Source: Haliscomenobacter sp.
GTDB lineage: Bacteria; Bacteroidota; Bacteroidia; Chitinophagales; Saprospiraceae
Assembly (NCBI GenBank): GCA_016713275.1
Contig: JADJPL010000005.1
Span: 310,001-374,000 of the forward strand
DNA length: 64,000 nt
Direction of reading: 5' to 3'
Made by a program: the position numbers and the translations under genes. Positions 39,561 to 50,244 of this stretch are shown piece by piece; within the stretch, counting starts at the first letter, position 1; each line of letters begins with the position of its first letter. The notes beneath the pieces were generated by a model. That model was not told the DNA's origin, searched no databases, and saw only the letters and a program-made list of their open reading frames with translations.

Positions 39561-39751
39561 AGAAATAGGGGTTTCTCCCTTGCAGGTATGCAAGAGGCAA
39601 GCAGTGTGGAATAGCTACAAACCAATCCATTCCGGGCCTCGCTTTGAATAGTGCGAGCCGCCGTTTACTTATCTTCGGGAAGGAGCCAGGAAGAAAGGCT
39701 TCGTTAATTTGGTTATTCCATAGGCCGGCGAGTTTGGTGTTTTCAAAAGAA

Positions 39752-39825
39752 CCTGCCTCAAAACGTCCCGGGCTTCCTTTAGGCAAGGGCCGGGCGGCGG
39801 AACCCCAAAGAAGCTTTGAGGCAGG
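39752..39825. repeat. 11-bp inverted repeat in the SusD2 to FecR-like gap
   Basis: CCTGCCTCAAA at 39752-39762 pairs with TTTGAGGCAGG at 39815-39825. The 52-bp middle is GC-rich (GGGCCGGGCGGCGG). It is in the 389-bp gap 39561-39949 between the short FecR-like gene and susD2. No coding sequence or clear promoter was found elsewhere in this gap. The ends resemble those of small mobile elements but I see no target duplication. Confidence 0.35.
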
Positions 39826-39949
39826 ACTTAACACATGACACTTCTTTTTCCATTACTTAACCAAATGAATGCTTCATTCATTCGAACATAGGACACCCCC
39901 GGTTCCGCAATGGGTAAAAAAAGGACTGGTTTTTTGAAAAAAACTTCGG

Positions 39950-41629
39950 TTAATATCCGGGGTTCTGAGACAAGTTGGGATTCTTGTCGAGCTCGTCCTG
40001 CGGAATGGGCAGCAAAAAGTGGCTGGAGGGGAAAAACTGGTTTGCGCCAGATACTTCGAACCGCGTAAACATCAGCCAGACTGGGTCGAACAACTGAGGC
40101 ATTTGGGTTCTGGTAGGGGCGCCTGGTTTGCGCTCAATCATGATCCCGTGAGGAAGGTATCCATCCAGTATTTCCCGGGCGATACCCCAACGGATCAGGT
40201 CGAACCACCGGTGGTTTTCAAACGCGAGTTCTATTTGCCGTTCGTGGCGTATTCGCTCCCGCATCGCTTCCTTCGTCAATCCGGCAGGGAGAACAGGCAT
40301 CCCGGCCCGAAGCCGGATCCGGTTGACGGCCTCATAAATCGGAGCGGAAGGTCCGTTTTGTTCATTCGCTGCTTCGGCATAGATCAACAGGACCTCCGCG
40401 AAACGGATTTCCTTCCAGCTGGTTCGTTCCTCCCCCGGTTTAGGCGCAAACCCCATGGACGGGTCCACGAATTTTAGGACGAGGTAGCCGGTAATCGAAG
40501 CGGCCCCATGCCGTTTGGGTCCGGGGCCTTCGTTGCCGTTATTCCATTCCATGTCGATGAAAGGCTCTCCAAACGATGGCTTAATCTCCGAAAACCGGGC
40601 GCCGTGATAGAAAACAGAAGCATAGAAACGGGGGTCGCGGTTTTTATACGGATCGGCGGCATGCGCGGGGTTGGCCCAGTCAAAGGGCGTTCCATCAGCC
40701 ATCTCATAGGCGTCGACAAATTCCTGCGTAGGGCATGTTTGCCCTCCCCAATCGCTTCTCCAGCGCACCGGAAAATTGTACAACCCAAAGGAATGGCCAA
40801 CCAGCGGAGGCAACGTCAGTTTCTCCAGAATCACTTCCTTGTTTCCTCCATATGAAAGAAACAACTGCTTGTAATCCGGGTACAGATCGAGGCCATCGTT
40901 CGATGGCCCGAAGATCAGCTCTCCCGACAACTCCGCCGCTTTATCCCAACGGCCTGCATAGAGCATGGCGCGCGCATTCAGGGCAATGGCGGCTTGCCTG
41001 GAGATAGATCCCGCCGGCGTTTCGGATCTATCCGGCAACATGCCGGCACATTCCTTTAGCTCCTGGTAAAGAAAATCGTAGATCAGCGACTGGGTTGTCC
41101 TGGGCACCAATAAATTATTGCTTACCGATTGCACCTGGGTGATCAAAGGGACGCCCCCATACCTTCGGGTCAGGTCGAAGTACATAAAAGCCCGAACAAA
41201 TTTTGCCGCCCCTGCCATCTGCTTCCTGGCTGGCTCGGGAATCCCAGACTCCGCAAGACCCGTAATGAGGCTATTCGCCTGGCGAATGTTCACATACGCC
41301 TCATTCCAAAGACCCAAGCTATAGTGGTTGCTCGGAGTAAGGACTCCCCGGATGATTTTGTAATTATCCACCCATCCGCTTTTAGGCCTTGCTTCATCGG
41401 ATATGGAAGCAAGCATACACGGGTACTGGGTATACCCGGGAGATGCCGACGGAAAAGCATGCATGCCAAAGGGCAATTTGCCGATCAGGTTGTTGAGGTA
41501 GGCTTGGGCCAGCGCCGGGTCGCTAAATACATTCTCCGGCGAAATCCGGTCGAGCGGTTCGCGGTCAAAAAATCCTTTCTCGCACGAGCCCAGAGAAAGG
41601 AAAGCGATCAACACCATGATTTTTTTCAT
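39950..41629 (-). CDS. SusD-family glycan-binding lipoprotein (SusD2)
   Basis: About 559 residues from the ATG at 41629; the frame upstream of it is not protein-like. Lipobox LGSC at 13-16 followed by EKGFFDREPLD. The SusD core has the RAFMYFDLTRRYGGVPLITQ segment, RQAAIALNARAMLYAG, and C-terminal RFAEVLLIYAEAANEQ, MRERIRHERQIELAFENHRWFDLIRWG and a final PIPQDELDKNPNLSQNPGY that is standard for the family. Its start follows the SusC2 stop by 8 bp, so the pair is co-translated. Intact. Binds oligosaccharide for import by SusC2. Confidence 0.95.
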   Translation of the reverse strand: MKKIMVLIAFLSLGSCEKGFFDREPLDRISPENVFSDPALAQAYLNNLIGKLPFGMHAFPSASPGYTQYPCMLASISDEARPKSGWVDNYKIIRGVLTPSNHYSLGLWNEAYVNIRQANSLITGLAESGIPEPARKQMAGAAKFVRAFMYFDLTRRYGGVPLITQVQSVSNNLLVPRTTQSLIYDFLYQELKECAGMLPDRSETPAGSISRQAAIALNARAMLYAGRWDKAAELSGELIFGPSNDGLDLYPDYKQLFLSYGGNKEVILEKLTLPPLVGHSFGLYNFPVRWRSDWGGQTCPTQEFVDAYEMADGTPFDWANPAHAADPYKNRDPRFYASVFYHGARFSEIKPSFGEPFIDMEWNNGNEGPGPKRHGAASITGYLVLKFVDPSMGFAPKPGEERTSWKEIRFAEVLLIYAEAANEQNGPSAPIYEAVNRIRLRAGMPVLPAGLTKEAMRERIRHERQIELAFENHRWFDLIRWGIAREILDGYLPHGIMIERKPGAPTRTQMPQLFDPVWLMFTRFEVSGANQFFPSSHFLLPIPQDELDKNPNLSQNPGY

Positions 41630-41637
41630 ACCCCTGC

Positions 41638-44600
41638 TTAAAACTGAATCTGTACCCCTGCGGAAATGGATTTCACCTGTGGATAAAAAGGATTCTCCAT
41701 GCCGTTGCCCTCCGGATCGCGCCAATTGAGGTTGGAGAACGTGATCAGGTTGGTTCCCGCCAGAAAGACCCGAAACTGCCGAATCCCCATTTTAGCCCAT
41801 TGGCTTTTCAGCCGCTTGGGACTAAATCCCAATTCCAGGTTTCGCAGGCGGAAATACGTCACTTCCTGTAACCAAAAATCCGAATCGTAAGCCCAAAGCG
41901 CGGGATAATCGCCCGTGCTCAGACGGGGATATTTCGCGTCCTCGTTTCCTGGCCTCCAGGAATTGATAAACTCCCGAAACGTGTTTCCGTCCCGCTCAAA
42001 GGTGATGGTGCGGATGTTTCTGGAAAAGCCGGTGGCGCCCTGAAAATTGGCGGCAAGGTCAATCCCTTGGTATTCCAGGGAAAGGTTGAGGCCAAAAACC
42101 AAATCAGGGGTGCTTCTGGAACCGATAATAGCCCGGTCGTCCCCGTCAATTTTTCCGTCGGGCTTCCCGGTAAAATGGCCATACGCGTCCCTGCCGTTAA
42201 TATCCCGGAACTTGATGTCGCCTGGCCGGATCGCATCGTGGATCGAATGGGAGAAATGAAGGGGAGCGGAAAGGATTTCTTCCGGAGTCTGAAAGAGTCC
42301 ATCGGTCAGATACCCGATGGGCAACCCCAAAGCCCGGCCTGTCTGCGCAATGGAAGGCAATATATTCTGAGGCTCCGAGACAAAAAGGGCTTTATTGTCA
42401 TACCAGGAATAATTAGATTCAATGGTATAGGACAATCCGCCCAACTTGCCGGCAAACCGGATTAACCCCGCAGACCCCCAGCTTTGCACCACCCCGATGT
42501 TTTCATCCGGCAAACTTGCCCCAAAGGTAGCGGGAACGGTCCCGCTATTGGGCTGCAGGATGTCTTTGGTGCGTTTGACAAAATAATCGAATTCCACAAA
42601 CAGTTTATTTCGAAACAAGCCCAGGTCGATCCCAATATTGGCGGAAGTGGCGGTTTCCCAGGTGATGTCTGGATTAGGGATTCCGGTATCCAGGATGCCC
42701 TGCTGGAACCCGTTGCCAATTACCACTCCCCCACTGAATCGAAAATTGGTCAGGTACTGAAACGGAGGTACGCGGTCATTGCCGACTTTTCCCCAGGAAG
42801 CCCGGAGTTTTAAATGCTCAATAGCCTGCAAAGGCTTCATAAACTCCTCTTCGGATATTTTCCACCCTGCGGAGAAGGCAGGGAAAAAGCCATTTCGCTT
42901 CCCTTTCGGAAAATTAAAGGATTGGTCCAGGCGCATATTCGCCTGAAAGAGGTATTTCCCCTTAAAGGCATAGCCCATCCGGCCAACGTACCCTCTTCGC
43001 GCCGTTTCGTTGGAGCCGCCATTGTTCGACCAGATCGTCGTTCCTCCTGCAAATAACTCCGGAATATCGGCTGAAATAAATCCGTCTCTAAAAGCGGAGA
43101 GGTAATTCGAGTACGATTCGCTCTGTTCAAAAAGCAACAACGAATTGATTGCGTGAACGCCGAGCTCCTTTTCGAAGTGAAGACTTGCCTGCAGGGTAGC
43201 GTTCCTGAAGCGGTCGCTTCGCTCGTCCAGGCTAATCGTGGTAGGCCCTGCTTTCAGTTCGTTGTATTGATTCGTCGCCTCGTTAAGCTGATAGATCGTA
43301 AAGGGCGTGCGGGTAATTTTCTGGGACGAAACCGAATAATCAAACGAATACGTCATTTGAACCGAAAGGCCCTGGATAAAAGGCGTCTCATAAGCGACGG
43401 CCAAATTGCTTTGAAAAAGGTAGGTCAGATTCCGGTTGGTTCCGCTGCGCTCGGCACATCCGCGAGGGTTTCCGGCCATCCCGTTGGAGCCAATGGCCCC
43501 GGGACCAACTTCTTTATCCAGCAGGGGGTTAAGATGCGGCCGGCCAAAGCGGGCATTTTGAAAAATGACGTGATCGGGTTGCGAGGAACGCTCCCGATCC
43601 TCCGCCCTCCCGGCGAGATTAAGGCCAAAATGGAGATGGTCCGTCAGTTGAATATCCATATTCGACCGGAAATTATCCTGTCCGTAATTGGCGGTGGAAT
43701 AAAACCCTTTCTGATCTAAATGACCAAAGGAAAAAAAATAGCGCATCTTTTCGTCGCCTCCGGTGACGGACAGGTTGTGCCGCTGCATGGGAGCGGAATT
43801 GGAGAGAACAGAGCCAAGCCAATCGTAGCTTGGGCGTTCTCCCCGCTGGAATTTGGCCACTTCTTCGGAGGAAAAAATATGCTCCTGACCGAAGTTGGCT
43901 TTGGCTTCGTTGAGGTATTGGGCATATTCCGCCGCATTCATCATTTCAATCCGGCGGGTTTGCGATTGGACGCCATAGCTGCCGGAATACGTAAAAGAAG
44001 GAGGCGCAGCCTGCCCCCGTTTGGTGGTGATCAGCAACACCCCATTCGCAGCCCTCGCTCCGTATACGGCGGTGGAGGCGGCGTCTTTTAAAACGGTAAT
44101 CTGATCAATTTCATTCGGGTCTATGCGGGAAAACGGCCTGGGGATGCCGTCTACAATGACTAGAGGGCCATTATCGCCCATGGTGCTGATCCCCGGATTT
44201 GGAAATTCGCGTCATCCATCCCCGGTTGGCCCGTCTCCTGGGTAACCAGTATCCCGGTGAGTTTTCCAGCCAACGCCGCAGAGAGGTTAGGAATGGGCGC
44301 TCTGGTCAATGGCTTGCTTTTAATTTGCGAAACCGAACCCGTTAAGTCCAGTTTTCGCTGCACCCCATACCCGATAGCCACTACTTCCTGAATGGGAATG
44401 GCTTCGTACTTCATGGAAATATCGAGGAAGTTCCGAAAGGCAATCGGCACTTCTTGCCTGCTCATCCCCATGAACGAAATCTCCAAAACCGACTGGGGCG
44501 CATTCACCGAAAGCATAAACAAGCCGTCTGCATTCGTGAAGGTTCCGTAGGAGGAGCCTTTTAGGGCAATGCCCGCCCCTGCCAAAGGAAACCCTTCGCT

Positions 44601-44957
44601 ATCCCTCACTATTCCCCTTACGATAAATGGGTTTTGGGGCGACGGGTTCCCAGCCGCTTCCTTCGGCCGGATAACCACCGTCTTTTGAATGAGTTCGAAC
44701 GCCAAATCATGTGCGCTCAGGACGCTGGACAAAACAAAGTCCAGGCTGGCATGTTGAAAAGCCAGGTCCCTGAGGATAATGCCGTCGATAAGATCAGACC
44801 GGTATAGAAAGGAGATACCGAATTGGTCTTTAACCTGGTCTAAAAAATCCTCCAGCGGAATTTCCCTGCAAGAGAAGGAAAGCGAAGAAGACTGAGAAAA
44901 AAGGGTGTTTCCGGCATTTAAAATTAAAAAAAACCAAATAATAAATGTCCGTCTCAT
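41638..44957 (-). CDS. SusC-family TonB-dependent transporter with STN signalling domain (SusC2), one frameshift
   Basis: About 1106 residues. After the signal peptide comes an STN/secretin-like domain (residues about 25-95: REIPLEDFLDQVKDQFGISF, DLAFQHASLDFVLSSVL), which in this family talks to a FecR anti-sigma factor. Then the CarboxypepD-like domain, the plug (VAIGYGVQRKLDLTGSV, ITVLKDAASTAVYGARAANG) and the barrel ending SAGVQIQF. A base is missing at CCCC (44191-44194), within the plug motif before STMGDNGPLVIVDG. Encoded next to FecR and an ECF sigma factor, it is most likely a trans-envelope signal transducer as well as an importer. Confidence 0.92.
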
Positions 44958-45038
44958 GGTTAGGGCGGTTTATTCTTATGCTTTCGCAGGTGCTGCCATA
45001 AGGTATATTTTTTATTTTAAAAAAATGGGCTTCAACTA

Positions 45039-46204
45039 CTATTTTACCAAAACGGTCTGGTTTCCAACAAATTCAAACTGGATTTCATTCGTTTCCTCAA
45101 TGAGATGCAATACATTTCGCAACGGCGCCTTCCTGTCGAGATCGCCGGAAAATTTCAGGGCCCCGACGCGGTGGTCTTCTAATTTAAAATCCACGTCGTA
45201 CCACCTCGAGAACACGTTCAGCATGTGTTCCAGGGTAGCGTCCTTAAAGGAAAACAACCCGTTTTTCCAGGAAGAAGACATGGCTGGATCTGCTTTTCTA
45301 AAAACCAAACTGCCGCTTCCTTTCTCTAACAGGCTTTGTTCTCCAGGGGCAAGAATCCGAAAGGCTTCGGGGTCCTTGGTTAAGGACACCTTGACCGCCC
45401 CTTCGACGAGCGTAACCGCGGAGGCGGATTCCGAACCGTAAGCAGAAACATTAAAAGCCGTTCCAAGCGCTTCAATCCGCTGGCCTCCAGCCAGGACGGT
45501 AAACACCTGCCCTTCTTTCTTTGCCACCTCAAAATAAGCTTCGCCGGTAAGCTGAACCCGCCGTTCGCCCCCGGTGAACCGCACCGGGTAGTTCAGTTCC
45601 GTTTCCGCGTTCAACCACACCCGGGTGCCATCCGAAAGTTCAACAAAAAACTCCCCGCCCCTTGGGGCCTTTAACAAATTGGATGCCGCCTTCCCGTTGG
45701 GCGCTGCTGCCTTGTTCTGACCAGAATACACGATTTTTCCTCCTTCGACACGCACCTCGCGCCGGGCTCCTGAAAAGAAAAGGACGAAGGCCCGGAAAGG
45801 AATATGTTGCGGCCTTGGTGCAGGGTTAAAATCGCTTTGGCGCTTCCAGGCGGAATAGCGGCGCTGGTTTCCGCTATGGAAGTCCCTTCCAGCGGCCCGC
45901 TTACCCTGAAAAAAGCCCGGTTGAAGGTGAAAAAAGCCAGAATAACTGCGGCGGCAACAGCAAGAGCCGGAAAAAGATATTTCGGCTGCTTTTTTTGAAT
46001 CGCGTTCCGTTGGAACCGCTCCCAGGCTTGGTCTTCGCCCTGTTTAAAATAGCCCGCTGGTTTTTTTTCCTTTTGCGACGCCCGCAATTGGGAATAATAT
46101 TGGTGGTGCTTGGGGTCTTCCTCAAGCCATAGGTCCAGTTTTCTTCTTTCCTCTTCGGATGCCTGATTCTGCAGGTTTTTCCAAATGGTCGACAAATCAA
46201 TCAT
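45039..46204 (-). CDS. FecR-family anti-sigma factor / transmembrane regulator (one frameshift)
   Basis: About 388 residues from the ATG at 46204 (46210 also possible). The N-terminal cytoplasmic part (ASEEERRKLDLWLEEDPKHHQYYSQL) would bind the sigma factor. One membrane helix follows near 82-96 (LFPALAVAAAVILAFFTF), then the periplasmic FecR domain with GEFFVELSDGTRVWLNAETEL, VQLTGEAYFEVAKKEGQVF and a C-terminal DUF4974-like part (LEHMLNVFSRWYDVDFKLED). A base is missing at AAAA 45773-45776. It lies 81 bp from SusC2 and 95 bp after sigma: the standard SusC-FecR-ECF arrangement. Confidence 0.9.
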
Positions 46205-46299
46205 GATCAATACGTTCTAAACATTCTTGGTTCCGCTTCAAAAAAATGGCCGCCCGGGACGGTCCGTGAAGCTTATTTATGCGCTCAACCCCTTCAACG

Positions 46300-46835
46300 T
46301 CAGAAGAGCATGGTAAGTTTTTGCCTCAAAAGTTCCTTGGCCTTCTGCAATCGCTTTTGACGGTATTCGGAGACATTTCCTTTAGACGCGCTATTTCGTT
46401 CACCTTCTTTCCTTCGAAATACTTGAGTAGCAGAATTTTGGAAATATCTGGAGGAAGATTGGAAATCGCCTTTTCGACCTGGTTGAACACATCCTGGTCC
46501 TCCAAAAAGGCATCCTTTTCCAATCCCAGCACGGATTCCAAATAAAGCAACTCGTGTTTGTCCCGGATTTTCAGGCTTCGCAAATAATTCAGGCAATGGT
46601 TTTTCACCGCTTGCAGCAGGTACGCTTTAATGGAAGAATCAATCACAATGTGCTCGGCATGCTTCCACAAATAGGCAAATAAATCCTGAATAATATCTTC
46701 GCACTTCTGCTCATCGGCAACATAACGGAAAGCAACCGATTTGAGCAGCCCGTAATATTCCCGGAAGATAGACTCAAAGACCGAATGGTTCTTTTTTCGA
46801 ATTTCTGCCGCTAAAATTTTTTCTTCGACACGCAT
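46300..46835 (-). CDS. ECF-type RNA polymerase sigma factor, SusC/FecR-linked (one frameshift)
   Basis: About 178 residues. Sigma-70 region 2 (FESIFREYYGLLKSVAFRYVADEQKCEDIIQDLFAYLW) and region 4 (VEKAISNLPPDISKILLLKYFEGKKVNEIARLKEMSPNTV) are clear, with a helix-turn-helix in the latter. A base is missing at TTTT 46355-46358 near the end; repaired the tail is KRLQKAKELLRQKLTMLF. It is the first gene of the PUL and should drive the downstream SusC2-SusD2 and possibly SusC1 genes when FecR releases it. Confidence 0.92.
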
Positions 46836-46898
46836 TAGCGATTGCTGTTAAAGATTGGTCCAATTTGGAAAAGAATCAAAAATAACTGCTGTAGCTGG

Positions 46899-47006
46899 TG
46901 AAAGACCACACTACTGGACATTTTGGAAAATAGACTTTGCAGGTTTCGGAAACCTGCAAAGTCTGGGCGCCAGGAAAACGAAAATGTCCAGTAGTGTGGT
47001 GAAAGA
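46899..47006. mobile_element. MITE with 19-bp terminal repeats and a 7-bp target duplication
   Basis: The element is 46906-46999 (94 bp). Ends are CCACACTACTGGACATTTT (46906-46924) and its exact reverse complement (46981-46999). A 15-bp perfect hairpin (46932-46946 and 46950-46964, loop CGG) fills the middle. The same 7 bases TGAAAGA flank it on both sides (46899-46905, 47000-47006), which is good evidence of insertion by transposition. It carries no coding sequence. It sits in the 191-bp gap upstream of the sigma gene, between it and the GH51 gene end, and could affect their transcription. Its architecture (hairpin inside terminal repeats) matches the element at 23267. Confidence 0.8.
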
Positions 47007-47026
47007 CGCTTTTTCTGGATCTCTTT

Positions 47027-48586
47027 TTATTTCACCTCAACCACCACCACCGAAAACGGAGGAATTTCTACTTCTACGGTATTTCCCGATTTCTTAACCT
47101 GCCGTAAAGGCGCAGGTTGGATCTTATTCGGGCTTTCAAAACTGTTGTAGTCCTGAAGATTAGGCGAACGCAAAACCTGCGCTTCGGCAGAAACGACCGC
47201 CATGCCCCGGAATTCCAGGGTTACGATTTTTGGTTCTTTGGAGTCGATATTGGCCAGACTGACGTGCACGGCGCCGTTTTTGTCCTTGGAAGCGGAAGCC
47301 GAAAGCGCCGGGAGTTTCTCTTTGCCAAGGGCAAAATCGCAGTTTTGTAAGGTTGCCGGGAGCAAAACGGCATCCTGGTGTACGTTGTACATCTTCATCG
47401 TATGGTAGGTCGGAGTAAGCAGCATTTTATCCTCCTTGGTGAGGATCACCGCCTGGAGCACGTTGATGGTCTGGGCCAGATTGGCCATTTTCACGCGGTC
47501 GCAATGGTTGTTGAAGGTATTCAGCGTCGTGGCGGCGATCATGGCGTCACGCATGGTGTTTTGCTGATAGAGGAAGCCAGGATTCGTACCGGGTTCGACG
47601 TCGTACCAGCCGCCCCATTCATCGACTACCAGGGCTACGCGTTTCCGGGGATCATATTTATCCATCACCGTAATGTGGCGCTGCACGAGTTCTTCCATCT
47701 GCAGCGCGCGTTTCATAGTCGTGAAATACTGTTCTTCGCTGAACTGAGTGGCCGAGCTTTTGGCGCTCCAATCGATGACCGAATAATGGTGCAGGGCCAC
47801 CCCTTCCATCATGTTGTGCGGGATGTTGCGCATGAGAGTCTCTGTCCAGTTGTAATCGCTGGAATTAGCGCCGGAAGCAATGCGAACCATCGTTCCATTG
47901 TTGGCCCACCCAGACATAAACGTCGCGTACTGCCGGTAGATGTTGGCATAATATTCGGCGGTCATATTGCCGCCACAACCCCAGGTTTCATTACCCACAC
48001 CCCAATAGCGGACGTTCCAGGGTTGTTCGCGGCCGTTTTTTCTGCGCAAATCGGCCATCGGGCTTTTCCCGTTGTGGTTCGTGTATTGAATCCAGTCGGC
48101 CAGTTCCTGCACCGTGCCGCTGCCCACGTTCGCCGAAAGGTAGGGCTCCGCGCCGAGGAGTTCGCACATATCCAGAAAGTCGTGAGTGCCGAAGCTGTTG
48201 TCTTCCGTTACGTTCCCCCACCAGGTGTTGACGATGCTGGGCCGCCCGGCTTTTGGTCCGATCCCGTCTTTCCAGTGATAGGTATCCGCAAAGCAGCCGC
48301 CGGGCCAGCGGAGGTTGGGGATCTTTAGTTCTTTCAAGGCTTGTACCACATCGTTGCGCACCCCTTTGGTGTTGGGAATTCGCGTGTTGCTTTCCCCCAC
48401 GTAAAACCCATCATAAATACAGCGTCCCAGGTGTTCGGAAAAGTGGCCGTATATATGGCGGCTGATGGTGTCTTTACCCAGATCAGCGTTGATAATGACT
48501 TTCCCCCTATTGCTGGCCTGAGCAATAAGTCCAATCTGTAAGAATGCAAAAAGGACGATGAAATAAGGTTTTGGATTGGCTTTCAT
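47027..48586 (-). CDS. Alpha-L-arabinofuranosidase, GH51
   Basis: 519 residues with a signal peptide (PYFIVLFAFLQIGLIAQ). Removes terminal alpha-L-arabinofuranose. The acid/base Glu lies in GVGNETWGCGG (residue 200) and the nucleophile in VVDEWGGWYDVE (residue 323). Other marks are HFSEHLGRCIYDG, LRWPGGCFADTYHW and LHHYSVIDWS. The C-terminal beta-sandwich is present, so it is full length. Stop lies just outside the MITE. It follows the sulfatase by 25 bp and belongs to the GntR-linked minus-strand set, pointing to arabinose side chains in the target glycan. Confidence 0.94.
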   Translation of the reverse strand: MKANPKPYFIVLFAFLQIGLIAQASNRGKVIINADLGKDTISRHIYGHFSEHLGRCIYDGFYVGESNTRIPNTKGVRNDVVQALKELKIPNLRWPGGCFADTYHWKDGIGPKAGRPSIVNTWWGNVTEDNSFGTHDFLDMCELLGAEPYLSANVGSGTVQELADWIQYTNHNGKSPMADLRRKNGREQPWNVRYWGVGNETWGCGGNMTAEYYANIYRQYATFMSGWANNGTMVRIASGANSSDYNWTETLMRNIPHNMMEGVALHHYSVIDWSAKSSATQFSEEQYFTTMKRALQMEELVQRHITVMDKYDPRKRVALVVDEWGGWYDVEPGTNPGFLYQQNTMRDAMIAATTLNTFNNHCDRVKMANLAQTINVLQAVILTKEDKMLLTPTYHTMKMYNVHQDAVLLPATLQNCDFALGKEKLPALSASASKDKNGAVHVSLANIDSKEPKIVTLEFRGMAVVSAEAQVLRSPNLQDYNSFESPNKIQPAPLRQVKKSGNTVEVEIPPFSVVVVEVK

Positions 48587-48611
48587 GTGTAATTGCTTAT
48601 TGGTTTGAGCT

Positions 48612-50233
48612 CTAATTTAGCAATCGATTACAGAAAAAAGAAGGACATTCATTTCCGGGAGGTTTTATACCCGCAAGCAGCGGGCTCATCCTAAACATAA
48701 AGCCCTCATATTGAATAGGTTTTACTGGATCAAAAGAAGGCGGTAGCATCCGGATATCCTCCTTCTTAGTGCCGCCATACCCAAAATCAAAACGGAGGGG
48801 AAAACCGGCATCGAGGCTATAATTTCCTTCTGCATCGCCAGGAACCGGAAAAAAGGGAGAAGGGACGTGTTCCCTGCTGGCGATTTCCGCTAACTTCTTT
48901 ACGACCTTAGGATAACGGGCAGCCAAATTCTGACGTTCGAACGGGTCTAATCGCAGGTTGTAGAGTTCCCAAAGGCTGTCGGGAGCTAGTTTAACCCCTT
49001 TCCAATCCTTCCACCGAACCGCCTGCTGAAATCCCCGTTCGTGAAACTCCCAGTAAAACGCGCGGTTAAAGACCGCTTTATCCGGTTTTTGAAGGGTAAA
49101 TGCCGGGAGAATGTTTTCCCCATCCAATCCGCCAGGCGTCTGCGCCCCGGCAAGGGCTGCCAGGGTGGGCAGCACGTCTCCAAAATACCAGGGCAGGCCG
49201 CTGACGGCCCCAGCGGGGATTTTCCCCGGGTAGCGAACGATCATAGGTACGCGAATTCCGCCTTCGTACAGATCCCGTTTAAATCCGCGGAACCGCCCGG
49301 CGCTGTCGAACCGGTCCTTCCAAAGGAAAGCCGGGCCGTTGTCGGAACAGAAAACGACCAGGGTGTTTTCACTCAGGCCCAAGTCGTCCAGTTTCTGTAT
49401 CAGGATTCCAACGTCCCGATCCAGCCGGGTCACCATAGCCGCATAGATCCGCTCGTCCTCCGTCCAATGGAGGCTATCCGCATAGGGTCCAAGTTCGGGT
49501 ACTTCAAGCGTTCGTGCGGGGCGGTGTAGGGAAGGAACAGGAAAAATGGCGACTCCCGGTGGCGGTCCAGAAAACCCAGGGCAAACTCGGTAAACGCATC
49601 GTGGATGTACTGCCCTCTGCCCCCATTTTGATTGCCGGTAACAAAAACTTTCGAGGTATCTTTCCAAATATAGTCCGGATAGTAGGAATGCGCCCGGCGC
49701 TGATTGAGGAAGCCATAGAATTCATCAAATCCCTGCACATTGGGGTGGCCGGAGGTAGCGGGTTCTCCCAAGCCCCATTTTCCGGTCATGCCGGTCCGGT
49801 ACCCTGCCGCACGGAGTACTTCCGCCAGGGTAGTGTCTTCCTCCAATAACGGAATCCTTCCTGGAAGTCCCTCCAGGCCTACGACGCCGCCCACGCCGTT
49901 GTTGCCGCGCACTGTCGTATGCCCCGTATGCTTGCCAGTCATCAACACCGAACGCGAAGGGGCGCACACAGTGGATCCGGCGTACGCTTGGGTAAACCGC
50001 ATCCCTTCAGCAGCCAGGCGGTCGATATTGGGGGTTTGAATGGCGCGCTGACCGTAACACCCCAGGTCTGCATAGCCCAGATCGTCGGCGAGGATAAAGA
50101 TAATATTTGGCCTCGCGCCGGTCAGCGGGCTGAGGGCCGCTTTTTGGCCATGGCAGGGCAGCCATGCGGCCAAGGAAAGCCAGGCTATGAAGGGTGCTTT
50201 GCCGTACCTTATGTTGGTTAAAAAAAAGTGCAT
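48612..50233 (-). CDS. Sulfatase of the S1 (formylglycine) family, one frameshift
   Basis: About 540 residues with a signal peptide. Family marks: PNIIFILADDLGYADLGCYG with the metal-binding Asp pair (50-51), the C-x-P-S-R motif VCAPSRSVLMTGKHTG with Cys90 as the formylglycine precursor, and the GKWGLGEP segment. A base is missing near 49508-49512; with a G restored the chain reads APHEALEVPELGPYADSLH and continues in SDNGPAFLWKD and RVPMIVRYPGKI to the end. Such sulfatases desulfate glycans or their fragments before hydrolysis. The presence suggests a sulfated or marine-type substrate in this set. Confidence 0.88.
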
Positions 50234-50244
50234 TGCTTTTTGGT

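Noticed and set aside
39752..39825. Insertion sequence between SusD2 and the FecR-like gene
   Set aside because: Only an 11-bp inverted repeat, no target duplication and no transposase; kept as a low-confidence repeat only.
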